Shown here: piece after piece, positions 36,481 to 44,781 of the stretch | How the letters are laid out: each line of letters starts with the position of its first letter | How positions within the stretch are numbered: position 1 is the first letter of the stretch | From: Eudoraea chungangensis | GTDB lineage: Bacteria > Bacteroidota > Bacteroidia > Flavobacteriales > Flavobacteriaceae | Assembly (NCBI RefSeq): GCF_029360665.1 | Contig: NZ_JARDUB010000001.1 | Location: 620,001 to 684,000 of the forward strand | Length of the DNA: 64,000 bases | Reading direction: 5' to 3' | Program-made: the position numbers and the translations under genes | The notes under the pieces: model-generated | The model's input: only the letters and a program-made list of their open reading frames with translations | What the model was told of the DNA's origin: nothing | The model's database searches: none

Positions 36481-37563
36481 ATGTCCAAAAAAGAACTAAC
36501 AAGCGAAGTACGGAAGGGGGAAGAAATTCCCACAGAACCTCTAAAAGCATTTATGGTCGATGGGGGTTTAATAAAGGATAAAAAATGTTCCTTAAAGATA
36601 GATCAATTCTACAATGGATACTCCAATCTTACCTATTTATTAACTGCGGAAGACCAACAGTTTGTCCTTAGAAGACCCCCTTTTTCTGCTCCAAAAAGAG
36701 GGCATGACATGGGGAGAGAATTTAAAGTTCTTCAAAGTTTACATCGGGTATTTAACAAAGCACCAAAAGCCTATTTATATTCGGATAATTCAGAAATACT
36801 AGGCGTTCCATTTTATATAATGGAGAAAATAGAAGGGATAATCCTAACGGCTAAGGAGGCCAAAGAGCGACTTGTAAAACCTAATGAATTCGCTATTATT
36901 GCAGACACCTGGCTCAATTCTTTTGTCGAATTACATCAGGTAGACTATAAGGCCGCAGGCCTAGAAGAACTTGGGAGGCCTAAGGGATATGTAGAAAGAC
37001 AAGTTATTAACTGGGGTAAACAATATCTGGCTGCCGCAACGGAAGAAGTTGTATCTGCAAAAAGAGTAATGCAATGGATGGAGAGTCATCAGCCCAAAGA
37101 GTACTCCTTTAGTTTAATTCATAACGACTATAAATACGACAACCTTGTTTTTACAGATAGTAGCTGGACAAATACTGCGGCAATATTAGACTGGGAAATG
37201 TGTACCCTTGGGGACCCTTTGATGGATTTAGGCACCTCTTTAGGTTATTGGACTACTGCAGATGATCCAGAATTTATGCAAAATGGACTGCCATCGCCGA
37301 CAATTATGAAAGGAAACCCCAGTCGTTCCCAATTGGTAGAGCAGTACGCCCTAAAAAGCGGGAAAAACATAAAACACTTGACATTCTATTTTGCTTATGG
37401 CCTCTTTAAAATTGCAGTGATAGCACAGCAAATCTATTATAGATACAAACATGGATATACCAGCGATAAGCGTTTTGCAAGTTTAAATAAGGTTTCAGCC
37501 TTATGCTGTGATACGGCCTGGCAAGCTATTCAAACTAACAATATCGACAAACTATTTAGGTAA
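36481..37563 (+). CDS. APH-fold phosphotransferase (ACAD10/11 kinase / LvaA-like)
   Basis: The 360-aa choline/aminoglycoside-kinase fold has FVLRRPP at about 61-67, the catalytic loop LIHNDYKYDN with D216 and N221, and the metal-binding D237 in ILDWEMCTLGDP. LvaA and the ACAD10/11 kinase domains phosphorylate 4-hydroxyacyl-CoA. The start codon directly follows the stop of the ACAD10/11-like gene with no gap, and the same two activities are fused in mammalian ACAD11. Antibiotic resistance is unlikely. Confidence 0.88.
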   Translation: MSKKELTSEVRKGEEIPTEPLKAFMVDGGLIKDKKCSLKIDQFYNGYSNLTYLLTAEDQQFVLRRPPFSAPKRGHDMGREFKVLQSLHRVFNKAPKAYLYSDNSEILGVPFYIMEKIEGIILTAKEAKERLVKPNEFAIIADTWLNSFVELHQVDYKAAGLEELGRPKGYVERQVINWGKQYLAAATEEVVSAKRVMQWMESHQPKEYSFSLIHNDYKYDNLVFTDSSWTNTAAILDWEMCTLGDPLMDLGTSLGYWTTADDPEFMQNGLPSPTIMKGNPSRSQLVEQYALKSGKNIKHLTFYFAYGLFKIAVIAQQIYYRYKHGYTSDKRFASLNKVSALCCDTAWQAIQTNNIDKLFR

Positions 37564-37586
37564 TTTTTTATAATTCATAGCTTATT

Positions 37587-37988
37587 ATGAACCACAAATC
37601 ATATTTAAAAGGAAACCCAGAAGTGTTTAAAAGTTTAACTAAGCTGGCTACAAAGGAGCCTTTGTTAATGTTAAACTATTTGAAATACAAGGATCATGTG
37701 TCAGAAACCGGACTTTCTGGAAAAGTTTCATACCAGTTGTATTTAAAGGCCGCTGCACCGTATATAAAAAATGCAGATGCAGAATTAATCTTTTACGGAA
37801 GTCCACAGCTCATGCTTATCGGTCCGGAAGATGAAGCCTTATGGGACGAAATATTAATTGTAAAATATGAAACTCTTCAGGGGTTTCTGGATATGGCATT
37901 TAATAAGGATTATCCCTCTGAACTCAGAGAACAAGCACTGGTAGATTCGAGGTTGGTCTATTGTAAGCCTCAAAGTTTGAATCCTTAG
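37587..37988 (+). CDS. DUF1330-like small protein
   Basis: The 133-aa ferredoxin-like alpha/beta protein has LLMLNYLKYKDHV, YQLYLKAAAPYI, DEILIVKYETLQGFLDM and a closing LVYCKP, which follow the DUF1330 (PF07045) pattern. It lies 23 bp after the kinase gene. The lva operon also has a small protein next to the kinase, which the kinase needs, but I cannot say that it is homologous. Function is unknown. Confidence 0.72.
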   Translation: MNHKSYLKGNPEVFKSLTKLATKEPLLMLNYLKYKDHVSETGLSGKVSYQLYLKAAAPYIKNADAELIFYGSPQLMLIGPEDEALWDEILIVKYETLQGFLDMAFNKDYPSELREQALVDSRLVYCKPQSLNP

Positions 37989-38014
37989 AATTCCTGAAGT
38001 AAGACTCTTAAACA

Positions 38015-38773
38015 ATGGATTTAAAAAACAAAATAATACTCATCACCGGAGCCGGAAGCGGAATAGGAGCTGCAACAGCGAAGCTATTAAGCTCCTATGG
38101 TGCCCAAGTAATCGTTGCCGATATAAATAGAGATAAAGTAGAGGTAGTTGCTACAGAAATAAATGCAAATAACGGTAAAGCCTTGGCAAAAAAACTAGAT
38201 GTAACCCAGTATGAGGAATTTACCTCTTTAATCGAGTGTATTGTAAATAACTTTGGAGCATTAGACATCTTGGTAAACAATGCCGGGATAGGAGGAGAAC
38301 ATCAGAAAAAGACAGCGGAACACACCATGGAAGATTGGCACAATGTAATAGCTGTAAACCAAACTGGGGTTTTTTACGGGATGAAAGCAGCACTAAATCA
38401 AATGAATAAGCAGGGCTATGGAAATATAATTAATGTAGCTTCTCTGGCTGGCTTAAAAGCTTCGGGTTATAACCTATCTTATAGTGCCAGTAAGTTTGCT
38501 GTAGTTGGCATGACAAAATCTGCCGCATTAGAATATGCACATAAGAAAATAAGAATAAATGCGGTTTGTCCCGGCTATACCAATTCAGCATTGCTAGACA
38601 AGCTACTTTCCTTTAGGCCCGATATGGAAGAAAGACTCAAGAGAGTAATTCCGATGAATAGGTTTGGTGAAGCGGAAGAAATTGCAGAAGCCATTGCCTG
38701 GTTATCCTCTAATAATTCAAAATATATAACAGGACAAACCATAACTCTGGATGGAGGAACCTCATTGATTTAA
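38015..38773 (+). CDS. SDR-family oxidoreductase
   Basis: The 252-aa classical SDR has TGAGSGIG at 11-18, D37 in VVADIN-like position (VADINRD), NNAG at 88-91, S143, Y156, K160. Acidic D at the end of strand 2 points to NAD(H). Length and motifs fit 3-hydroxyacyl-CoA or 3-oxoacyl dehydrogenases. It is the second of three SDRs in this operon. Confidence 0.88.
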   Translation: MDLKNKIILITGAGSGIGAATAKLLSSYGAQVIVADINRDKVEVVATEINANNGKALAKKLDVTQYEEFTSLIECIVNNFGALDILVNNAGIGGEHQKKTAEHTMEDWHNVIAVNQTGVFYGMKAALNQMNKQGYGNIINVASLAGLKASGYNLSYSASKFAVVGMTKSAALEYAHKKIRINAVCPGYTNSALLDKLLSFRPDMEERLKRVIPMNRFGEAEEIAEAIAWLSSNNSKYITGQTITLDGGTSLI

Positions 38774-38789
38774 AACAATACAAGAATTT

Positions 38790-39554
38790 ATGAATACACT
38801 GGAAATTGAACACAAGGAAAACTATGCTGTAGTAAGCATGAAAAGAGGAAAGGTTAATGCCATTAATCACGAAATGGTTAGCGAGCTAAGTGAAGTATTT
38901 GGAGCGATTGAAAATAGCGACTTGCAGGGCGTGATTCTCAGTGGACAACCCCACTTTTTCTCAGCAGGTTTAGACCTTATAGAGTTAATCGCATACAATG
39001 AAGGAGAGATACAATCTTTTTTTAGAGATTTTGGGGCTTTGTATCAGCAATTGGTTCGTTTCCCTAAGCCATTTATTTCGGCCATCACAGGACATGCTCC
39101 AGCAGGAGGCTGTGTTTTAGCAGTAACAAGTGATAACAGGTTTATGGCCGAAGGAGAAAAATATCGTATTGGTCTCAATGAGGTGGCCGTAAACATTCAA
39201 ATTTCACAGGGCTTAATCGATGCTTATACTTATTGGATCGGAGAAGGGATGGCCAATCGATATATTTTAGAAGGTAGGCTTCTTACTGCTGAGGAAGCTC
39301 AAGTAGTGGGTCTTGTAGACGCTTTGGTTCCTTTAGAAAAAGTGTTGGAATCTGCAGAAAACAAACTAAAATTATATTTAAAAGCTGATCAAGAAATATG
39401 GCTTGCAACCAAAAAGAAACTTCGTTCCCAATGGTTAATGAAATTAGAAAGGGAAGGGGAAGATTCCTTGCAAGAGGCGGCAAGGCTCTGGTGGAAGCCA
39501 GAAATTAGAACAAAAATGGAAGCCTTTGTAAAGAGTTTCTCTAATAAAAAATAA
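38790..39554 (+). CDS. Enoyl-CoA hydratase/isomerase (crotonase fold)
   Basis: The 254-aa crotonase-family protein has the oxyanion-hole segments FFSAGLDL at 56-63 and GHAPAGGCVLA at 101-111. E131 in GLNEVAVN matches the catalytic region, but the second glutamate of classical hydratases is not obvious, so isomerase (Delta3-Delta2) is also possible. It has no leader and is part of the acyl-CoA operon, 16 bp after the SDR. Confidence 0.85.
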   Translation: MNTLEIEHKENYAVVSMKRGKVNAINHEMVSELSEVFGAIENSDLQGVILSGQPHFFSAGLDLIELIAYNEGEIQSFFRDFGALYQQLVRFPKPFISAITGHAPAGGCVLAVTSDNRFMAEGEKYRIGLNEVAVNIQISQGLIDAYTYWIGEGMANRYILEGRLLTAEEAQVVGLVDALVPLEKVLESAENKLKLYLKADQEIWLATKKKLRSQWLMKLEREGEDSLQEAARLWWKPEIRTKMEAFVKSFSNKK

Positions 39555-39572
39555 CACTACAAAACAAAAAAC

Positions 39573-40577
39573 ATGAACAAACAATTACTCTTTGTAAAAA
39601 GACCTGTAGGCCCCGCAGAAGCAGACACTTGGTCTTTAGTAGATACGGAAATTCCAGATTTAAAAGATGGAGAAATTCTAATTAAACAACATTATATCTC
39701 CTTAGACCCGGCTATGAGGGGATGGATGAACGATTCTAAATCCTATATAGAACCGATGGCTTTGGGCTCTGTGATGCGAGCCGGTTCGGTGGGTGAAATA
39801 GTAAAGGTAAATAATCATCCTAGTTTTAAAATAGGAGACTTTATCTCTGCCTACGGTGGCGTACAAAAATACGCCGTCTCCAATGGACAGGGATGTTATA
39901 AGGTAGATCCCAAATTAGCCCCCTTACCAACGTATATCGGTACCTTAGGCATGCCAGGTATGACGGCCTACTTTGGCATTCTTGAGGTAGGAAAAATAAA
40001 AGAAGGAGACGTTGTGGTGGTTTCAGGAGCTGCAGGGGCTGTAGGCAGTATTGTTGGCCAGATTGCCAAGTTAAAAGGATGCCATGTAGTGGGAATTGCC
40101 GGAGGGCCTGAGAAATGTAAATATATTATAGACGAACTTGGCTTTGATGGAGCCATAGATTATAAAAATGAGGCTGTTAGAGCTAGGCTTAAAGAAGAGT
40201 GCCCTAAAGGCTTGGACGTTTATTTCGACAATGTTGGAGGTGAGATTTTGGACATCGCTTTAAGCAGATTAAAAATGAGGGCAAGAATTGTAATCTGTGG
40301 AGCCATATCCCAATACAACAATAAAATGGCGATTAAAGGTCCAAGTAACTATCTTTCCCTTTTGGTGAATAGAGCAAGCATGCAGGGCATGGTAGTTTTT
40401 GATTGGGCAGATCGCTACGGAGAGGCTGCTAAAGTGATGGGTACCTGGCTCGCAGAAGGAAAACTCAAAAGTAAGGAAGCTGTTTTTGAAGGAATTGAAA
40501 ACTTTCCCGAAACTTTTAACAGGCTTTTTAGCGGGGAAAAGCTTGGTAAATTAGTTTTAAAAGTAATCGAAGACTAA
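39573..40577 (+). CDS. MDR-family NADP-dependent oxidoreductase (prostaglandin/alkenal reductase type)
   Basis: The 334-aa medium-chain reductase has no zinc ligands. LDPAMRGWM with 'Y-x-x-P' region at about 50-60 and VSGAAGAVGSIVGQIAKL (Rossmann, about 150) are typical of the 2-alkenal/15-oxoprostaglandin reductases. It would reduce the C=C bond of an enone or enoyl compound with NADPH. It lies in the operon after the crotonase gene. Confidence 0.9.
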   Translation: MNKQLLFVKRPVGPAEADTWSLVDTEIPDLKDGEILIKQHYISLDPAMRGWMNDSKSYIEPMALGSVMRAGSVGEIVKVNNHPSFKIGDFISAYGGVQKYAVSNGQGCYKVDPKLAPLPTYIGTLGMPGMTAYFGILEVGKIKEGDVVVVSGAAGAVGSIVGQIAKLKGCHVVGIAGGPEKCKYIIDELGFDGAIDYKNEAVRARLKEECPKGLDVYFDNVGGEILDIALSRLKMRARIVICGAISQYNNKMAIKGPSNYLSLLVNRASMQGMVVFDWADRYGEAAKVMGTWLAEGKLKSKEAVFEGIENFPETFNRLFSGEKLGKLVLKVIED

Positions 40578-40582
40578 ACCCT

Positions 40583-41560
40583 ATGCTAGCTATTCGATGC
40601 AATAAATATGGCCCCCCCTCTTCCTTAGCTATAGAAGAACTTCCAAGTCTGGTCCCGGGACCTAAAGAAGTAGTGGTACAAGTTAAGGCTTGTAGTATTA
40701 ACTTTCCAGATACACTTATTACACAAGGATTATATCAGATTAAACCGGAACTCCCTTTTACCCCGGGGAGCGATTTTTCTGGTACTATTAAAAAAATAGG
40801 CAAGGAGATAACCAATTTTGTTATTGGCGAGGAGGTTTTTGGTTTTGTCCCTTTTGGAGCTTTGGCGGAAGAGGTAATTGTCTCAGTGAGCACCTGTTTT
40901 CCCAAACCAAGAAACATGAATTTCCCCATTGCAGCCTCTTTTATGATGGCCTATGGTACCTCATACCATGCCCTAAAGGATAGAGGACAATTAGAAGAGG
41001 GACAAACTTTATTGGTGTTGGGTGCTTCCGGGGGCGTAGGTTTGGCCGCTGTTGAGCTGGGAACACTAATGGGGGCCAAAGTTATTGCAGCAGCTTCATC
41101 TGACGAAAAATTGGCTCTGTGCAGAAAATATGGAGCACAGCTTACAATCAATTACAAAAAAGAAGATCTTAAAAGTAGGATTAAAGAGCTTACAGAAAAT
41201 AAAGGAGTAGACCTCATTTATGATCCCGTAGGAGGTGAGTTTTCAGAGGCTGCATTTCGGGGAATTGCATGGAAAGGCAAATACCTGGTAGTAGGTTTTG
41301 CAGCCGGAAGCATTCCAAAAATCCCATTAAACCTACCTCTTTTAAAAGGAGCCTCCATAGTTGGTGTTTTTTGGGGAGGTTTTGCCATGAAGAACCCAAA
41401 GGAGAATATGAAAAATACCCTTAGCCTAATGCAGTGGTATAATGATGGCAATTTAAAACCTCATATTCATAAGACATACAAACTGGAAGAGACCTCAAAA
41501 GCTCTGGAAGAAATGATAGCTCGTAAGGTTAAGGGCAAAGTAATCGTACAAATAAATTAA
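40583..41560 (+). CDS. MDR-family NADPH:quinone oxidoreductase-like protein
   Basis: The 325-aa zinc-free MDR protein has CSINFPDTLITQG, GSDFSGTI and the nucleotide-binding LVLGASGGVGLAAVELG. It resembles Qor-type enzymes, often involved in acyl or keto reduction. It is six bp after the previous MDR gene and 12 bp before the FabG-like SDR. Actual substrate unknown. Confidence 0.88.
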   Translation: MLAIRCNKYGPPSSLAIEELPSLVPGPKEVVVQVKACSINFPDTLITQGLYQIKPELPFTPGSDFSGTIKKIGKEITNFVIGEEVFGFVPFGALAEEVIVSVSTCFPKPRNMNFPIAASFMMAYGTSYHALKDRGQLEEGQTLLVLGASGGVGLAAVELGTLMGAKVIAAASSDEKLALCRKYGAQLTINYKKEDLKSRIKELTENKGVDLIYDPVGGEFSEAAFRGIAWKGKYLVVGFAAGSIPKIPLNLPLLKGASIVGVFWGGFAMKNPKENMKNTLSLMQWYNDGNLKPHIHKTYKLEETSKALEEMIARKVKGKVIVQIN

Positions 41561-41571
41561 TACGTTTTAAG

Positions 41572-42309
41572 ATGAGATTAAAAGGAAAAATAGCCATTGT
41601 AACAGGAGGTGCAGGAGGAATTGGACAAGCAGTTTCTGAACTTTTTGCCCAAGAAGGGGCCACAGTAGTGATCATAGATCTCTTGCCCATAGGGAAGGAA
41701 GTGGCTGATAAAATAAATGACACAGGAGGCAAGGCTGTGTATCATTCGCTGTCGGTCACGGACAAAAGTGCCGTGGAAGAACTTTTTAATGAGGTTGCCG
41801 AGAGCTATGGAAGAATAGATATACTTATAAATAATGCCGGAATTACAAGAGACAGAACTCTGGAAAAAATGAGTGAAGAGGAATGGAATGCTGTTGTTGA
41901 AGTAAACTTAAAAGGTGTTTTTCTATGTACGCAGGCGGCAGTCCCTTATATGAAAGCACAGAAATATGGAAGGATTGTAAGTGCCGCTTCAAATGTTGGA
42001 TTAAGAGGTAATTTTGGGCAGACAAACTACGCCGCTACTAAGGCAGGTGTAATTGCCATGGCCAAAACCTGGACGGTAGAATTAGGAAAGCACGGGATTA
42101 CGGCGAACGCTATTGCTCCCGGCTTTACCATGACAGATATGGTGAAAAAAATACCAGAAGAACACTTTGATGCCATAAAGGCCAGCATCCCATTAAGGAC
42201 CGTAGCAGAACCAATAGATATTGCTTATGGCTATCTTTATTTGGCTTCCGACGAAGCTCGTTTTGTCTCTGGAATCTGTTTAACCATTGATGGAGGTACC
42301 TCTAGATAG
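41572..42309 (+). CDS. FabG-like 3-oxoacyl reductase (SDR)
   Basis: The 245-aa protein is the closest of the three operon SDRs to FabG/PhaB. It has TGGAGGIG at 11-18, NNAG at 87-90 in DILINNAGITRD, S140, Y153 in NYAATKAG, K157, and the ending GICLTIDGGTS. It probably interconverts 3-oxoacyl and 3-hydroxyacyl thioesters. A MaoC-type hydratase gene follows seven bases after its stop, a common pair in (R)-3-hydroxyacyl-CoA metabolism. Confidence 0.9.
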   Translation: MRLKGKIAIVTGGAGGIGQAVSELFAQEGATVVIIDLLPIGKEVADKINDTGGKAVYHSLSVTDKSAVEELFNEVAESYGRIDILINNAGITRDRTLEKMSEEEWNAVVEVNLKGVFLCTQAAVPYMKAQKYGRIVSAASNVGLRGNFGQTNYAATKAGVIAMAKTWTVELGKHGITANAIAPGFTMTDMVKKIPEEHFDAIKASIPLRTVAEPIDIAYGYLYLASDEARFVSGICLTIDGGTSR

Positions 42310-42316
42310 ACACGAA

Positions 42317-42781
42317 ATGGCAAAATTAGAAGTAACAGATTTTACGGAATTTAAAAAACTGCAGGGCGAAAAACTCCCCGCAGGGGATTGGCTTAGAGTT
42401 AGCCAGGAAATGATAAACGATTTTGCAAAGGCAACTTTGGATTTTCAATGGATTCATACCGATATTGAAAAAGCAGAAAAATATTCCCCTTTTAAAAAAA
42501 CTGTGGCCCATGGTTTTATGTCGCTTTCTCTAGTTTCTAAGCTTCTTGGAGACCTAATTCAGGTAAAGTCTGCTATAATGGGTGTGAATTATGGTCTTAA
42601 CAAAGTTCGCTTTCCCAGCCCCGTTCTGGTAAATAGCCAATTAAGAATTTTAGGGAATATTAGAGATATAGAATCATATGGGGAAAATGGGTTAAAAATT
42701 ACCTGGAATATTGTGATTGAAAGTGACCTCCAAAAAAAACCAGTTTGTGTTGCAGAATTTATTAGTTTAATGTTTGAATAG
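42317..42781 (+). CDS. MaoC-like (R)-enoyl-CoA hydratase
   Basis: The ATG at 42317 gives 154 aa and follows the FabG stop; an ATG at 42287 in the same frame would overlap the FabG gene and is rejected. Hot-dog fold with the hydratase-2 motif DFQWIHTD: D42 and H47 are the catalytic dyad, followed by AHGFMSLSL. With the FabG-like gene it forms an R-specific hydration/reduction pair in the acyl-CoA operon. Confidence 0.9.
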   Translation: MAKLEVTDFTEFKKLQGEKLPAGDWLRVSQEMINDFAKATLDFQWIHTDIEKAEKYSPFKKTVAHGFMSLSLVSKLLGDLIQVKSAIMGVNYGLNKVRFPSPVLVNSQLRILGNIRDIESYGENGLKITWNIVIESDLQKKPVCVAEFISLMFE

Positions 42782-42850
42782 CAGTATTACTGCTATTTAG
42801 CATAGGAATTATTTTGTATCTTCCTAGAAACTAAACCAATAAACCAACCC

Positions 42851-44662
42851 ATGACCAGACTATTTGACCTCCTTGACTATCAATTAGAAAATGAACCTAT
42901 CGCGGCGGCAGTAAACAGCCGGAATGCAGATGGAAGTTGGAGAGCGTATAGCTCTCAGGAAGTCGCAGAAACAGCCAATAAGGCTGCCGGAGGTTTATTA
43001 GCCCTTGGTTTAGTGCCTGGCGATAAAGTTGCAATTGTAGCTTATAAAAACAGGCCCGAATGGCTTATCATGGATTTTGCAATTCAATTAGCCGGCATGG
43101 TTAGTATTCCGTTGTACCCTACAATCAGTATAGGTGAATATGAGTATATCTTAGGCGAAGCCGAAGTGAAAGCGGCCTTTTGTGGAGGTTTAGATTTGTT
43201 TGGCAAGCTTTCCAAGACGCAAGATAAGGTACCCAGTTTTAATCAACTTTTCTGTTTTGATAAAACCGAAGGCCAACCCTATTGGGAAAGCATGTTCAAT
43301 ACTTCCAAAACCGAAGAACTAAAACTAATTGGCGAGAAGATAAAAGAAGAAGATCTTGTAACTATTATCTATACCTCTGGTACTACCGGCAATCCGAAAG
43401 GCGTAATGTTAACCCACAAAAATATTATGCACGTAGTTGTCTCCACTTCCAATCTAGTAGAATTATATCCCGGGGAAAAAACTCTAAGTTTCCTCCCCAT
43501 GTGTCATATTTACGAAAGAGCCGTTTCCTTCGTCTATTATTATAAAAGAGTATCTATTTATTTTACGGGTACAGACAACCTAAGTGGACCAAATGGAGAT
43601 CTTGCCGAAATTAAACCGGTAATGTTTACCACCGTGCCCCGATTACTCGAAAAAGTCTATGAAGCAATTTACAATAAAGGCTTATCCCTGGAAGGTATCA
43701 AAAGAAAGCTGTTTTTTTGGGCATTAAGCCTAACGGATGCTTTTGAACTAGACCAAAAACTTTCCACTATGGAAAGGTTTAAATGGAAGCTTGCAGATAA
43801 ACTTATATTTAGCAAATGGCGAGCTGCTTTGGGAGGTAACATCCGAACCATTGTTACTGGAGCTGCACCCTGCCCACTTAAAATACTACGCGTATTCTGT
43901 GCTGCAGGTATTAATATTAAAGAGGCATATGGCCTTACTGAAACCTCGCCTACTCTTACTGGTAATACTCCCGAGGCAACCATGTTAGGTACAGTTGGCT
44001 ACGCCGTTAAAGGAGTAGAATTATATATTGACACTACCGCAGGAGACTATGGCGAGGGAGAAGGGGAAATCTTAGCTATAGGACCTAATGTAATGCAGGG
44101 CTACTACAAAAAGCCAGAACTAAACGCCCAAATTTTTAAAGAAATAGATGGGAGGACATGGTTCTGTACAGGCGACATAGGCAAGCTGATAAAAGGTCCA
44201 GGCGGGAAAGAGTTTTTAAAAATAACCGATAGAAAAAAAGAGTTGTTAAAAACTTCGGGTGGAAAATACGTGGCCCCTGCACCCATGGAAAACAAGTTTA
44301 AGGAGGACTTTCTAATTGAACAAATGATGGTAATTGGCGACAAACAGAAATTTGTATCCGCCTTGATTATTCCTGCAGAAGGAGCCTTAAAAAGCTGGTG
44401 TCTTCATAAAAAAATGGCATGGACCTCTTTGGAGGAAATGATTCAAAAGAAAAAAGTGATTCGCAAATATCAGAAAATAATAGACCGCTACAATCCTGAG
44501 TTTAGTCATATTGAACAGGTCAAAGAATTTAGATTGCTCTCTACACCCTGGCTTCCTATCCATGAAGACGAATCTGAGGCAGAACTAACCCCAACTTTAA
44601 AACTTAAAAGACGGGTAATACGAAAAAAATTTAGCAAACAAATAGCCGATATTTACGCCTAA
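42851..44662 (+). CDS. Long-chain acyl-CoA synthetase (AMP-binding)
   Basis: The 603-aa ligase has the P-loop TIIYTSGTTGNPKG around 171-184, the adenine motif KEAYGLTETSPTLTG and the hinge region DRKKELLKTSGGKYVAP. It activates a carboxylic acid to its CoA ester for the operon. The FACS-like type with a C-terminal IRKKF tail is common in bacteria. It is the last gene of the operon, 69 bp after the MaoC gene. Confidence 0.92.
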   Translation: MTRLFDLLDYQLENEPIAAAVNSRNADGSWRAYSSQEVAETANKAAGGLLALGLVPGDKVAIVAYKNRPEWLIMDFAIQLAGMVSIPLYPTISIGEYEYILGEAEVKAAFCGGLDLFGKLSKTQDKVPSFNQLFCFDKTEGQPYWESMFNTSKTEELKLIGEKIKEEDLVTIIYTSGTTGNPKGVMLTHKNIMHVVVSTSNLVELYPGEKTLSFLPMCHIYERAVSFVYYYKRVSIYFTGTDNLSGPNGDLAEIKPVMFTTVPRLLEKVYEAIYNKGLSLEGIKRKLFFWALSLTDAFELDQKLSTMERFKWKLADKLIFSKWRAALGGNIRTIVTGAAPCPLKILRVFCAAGINIKEAYGLTETSPTLTGNTPEATMLGTVGYAVKGVELYIDTTAGDYGEGEGEILAIGPNVMQGYYKKPELNAQIFKEIDGRTWFCTGDIGKLIKGPGGKEFLKITDRKKELLKTSGGKYVAPAPMENKFKEDFLIEQMMVIGDKQKFVSALIIPAEGALKSWCLHKKMAWTSLEEMIQKKKVIRKYQKIIDRYNPEFSHIEQVKEFRLLSTPWLPIHEDESEAELTPTLKLKRRVIRKKFSKQIADIYA

Positions 44663-44781
44663 TAACTTAGGATAAAACCAACAAAACGACTACTTTCTTA
44701 GCAATTATGTTATTTTAATATCTCAAATGGTATATTTTTATTAAGTGCATTTTATTAATAATACCACTTAGTACTATTATG

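Noticed and set aside
36481-37563. Aminoglycoside resistance gene from the APH fold
   Set aside because: The gene has no resistance context; it is joined to an ACAD10/11-like gene, which points to 4-hydroxyacyl-CoA kinase.
44735-44781. Weak AAGTG/CACTT hairpin between the acyl-CoA operon and the GSDH gene
   Set aside because: Only five pairs with a long loop and no T tail; too weak for a terminator call.
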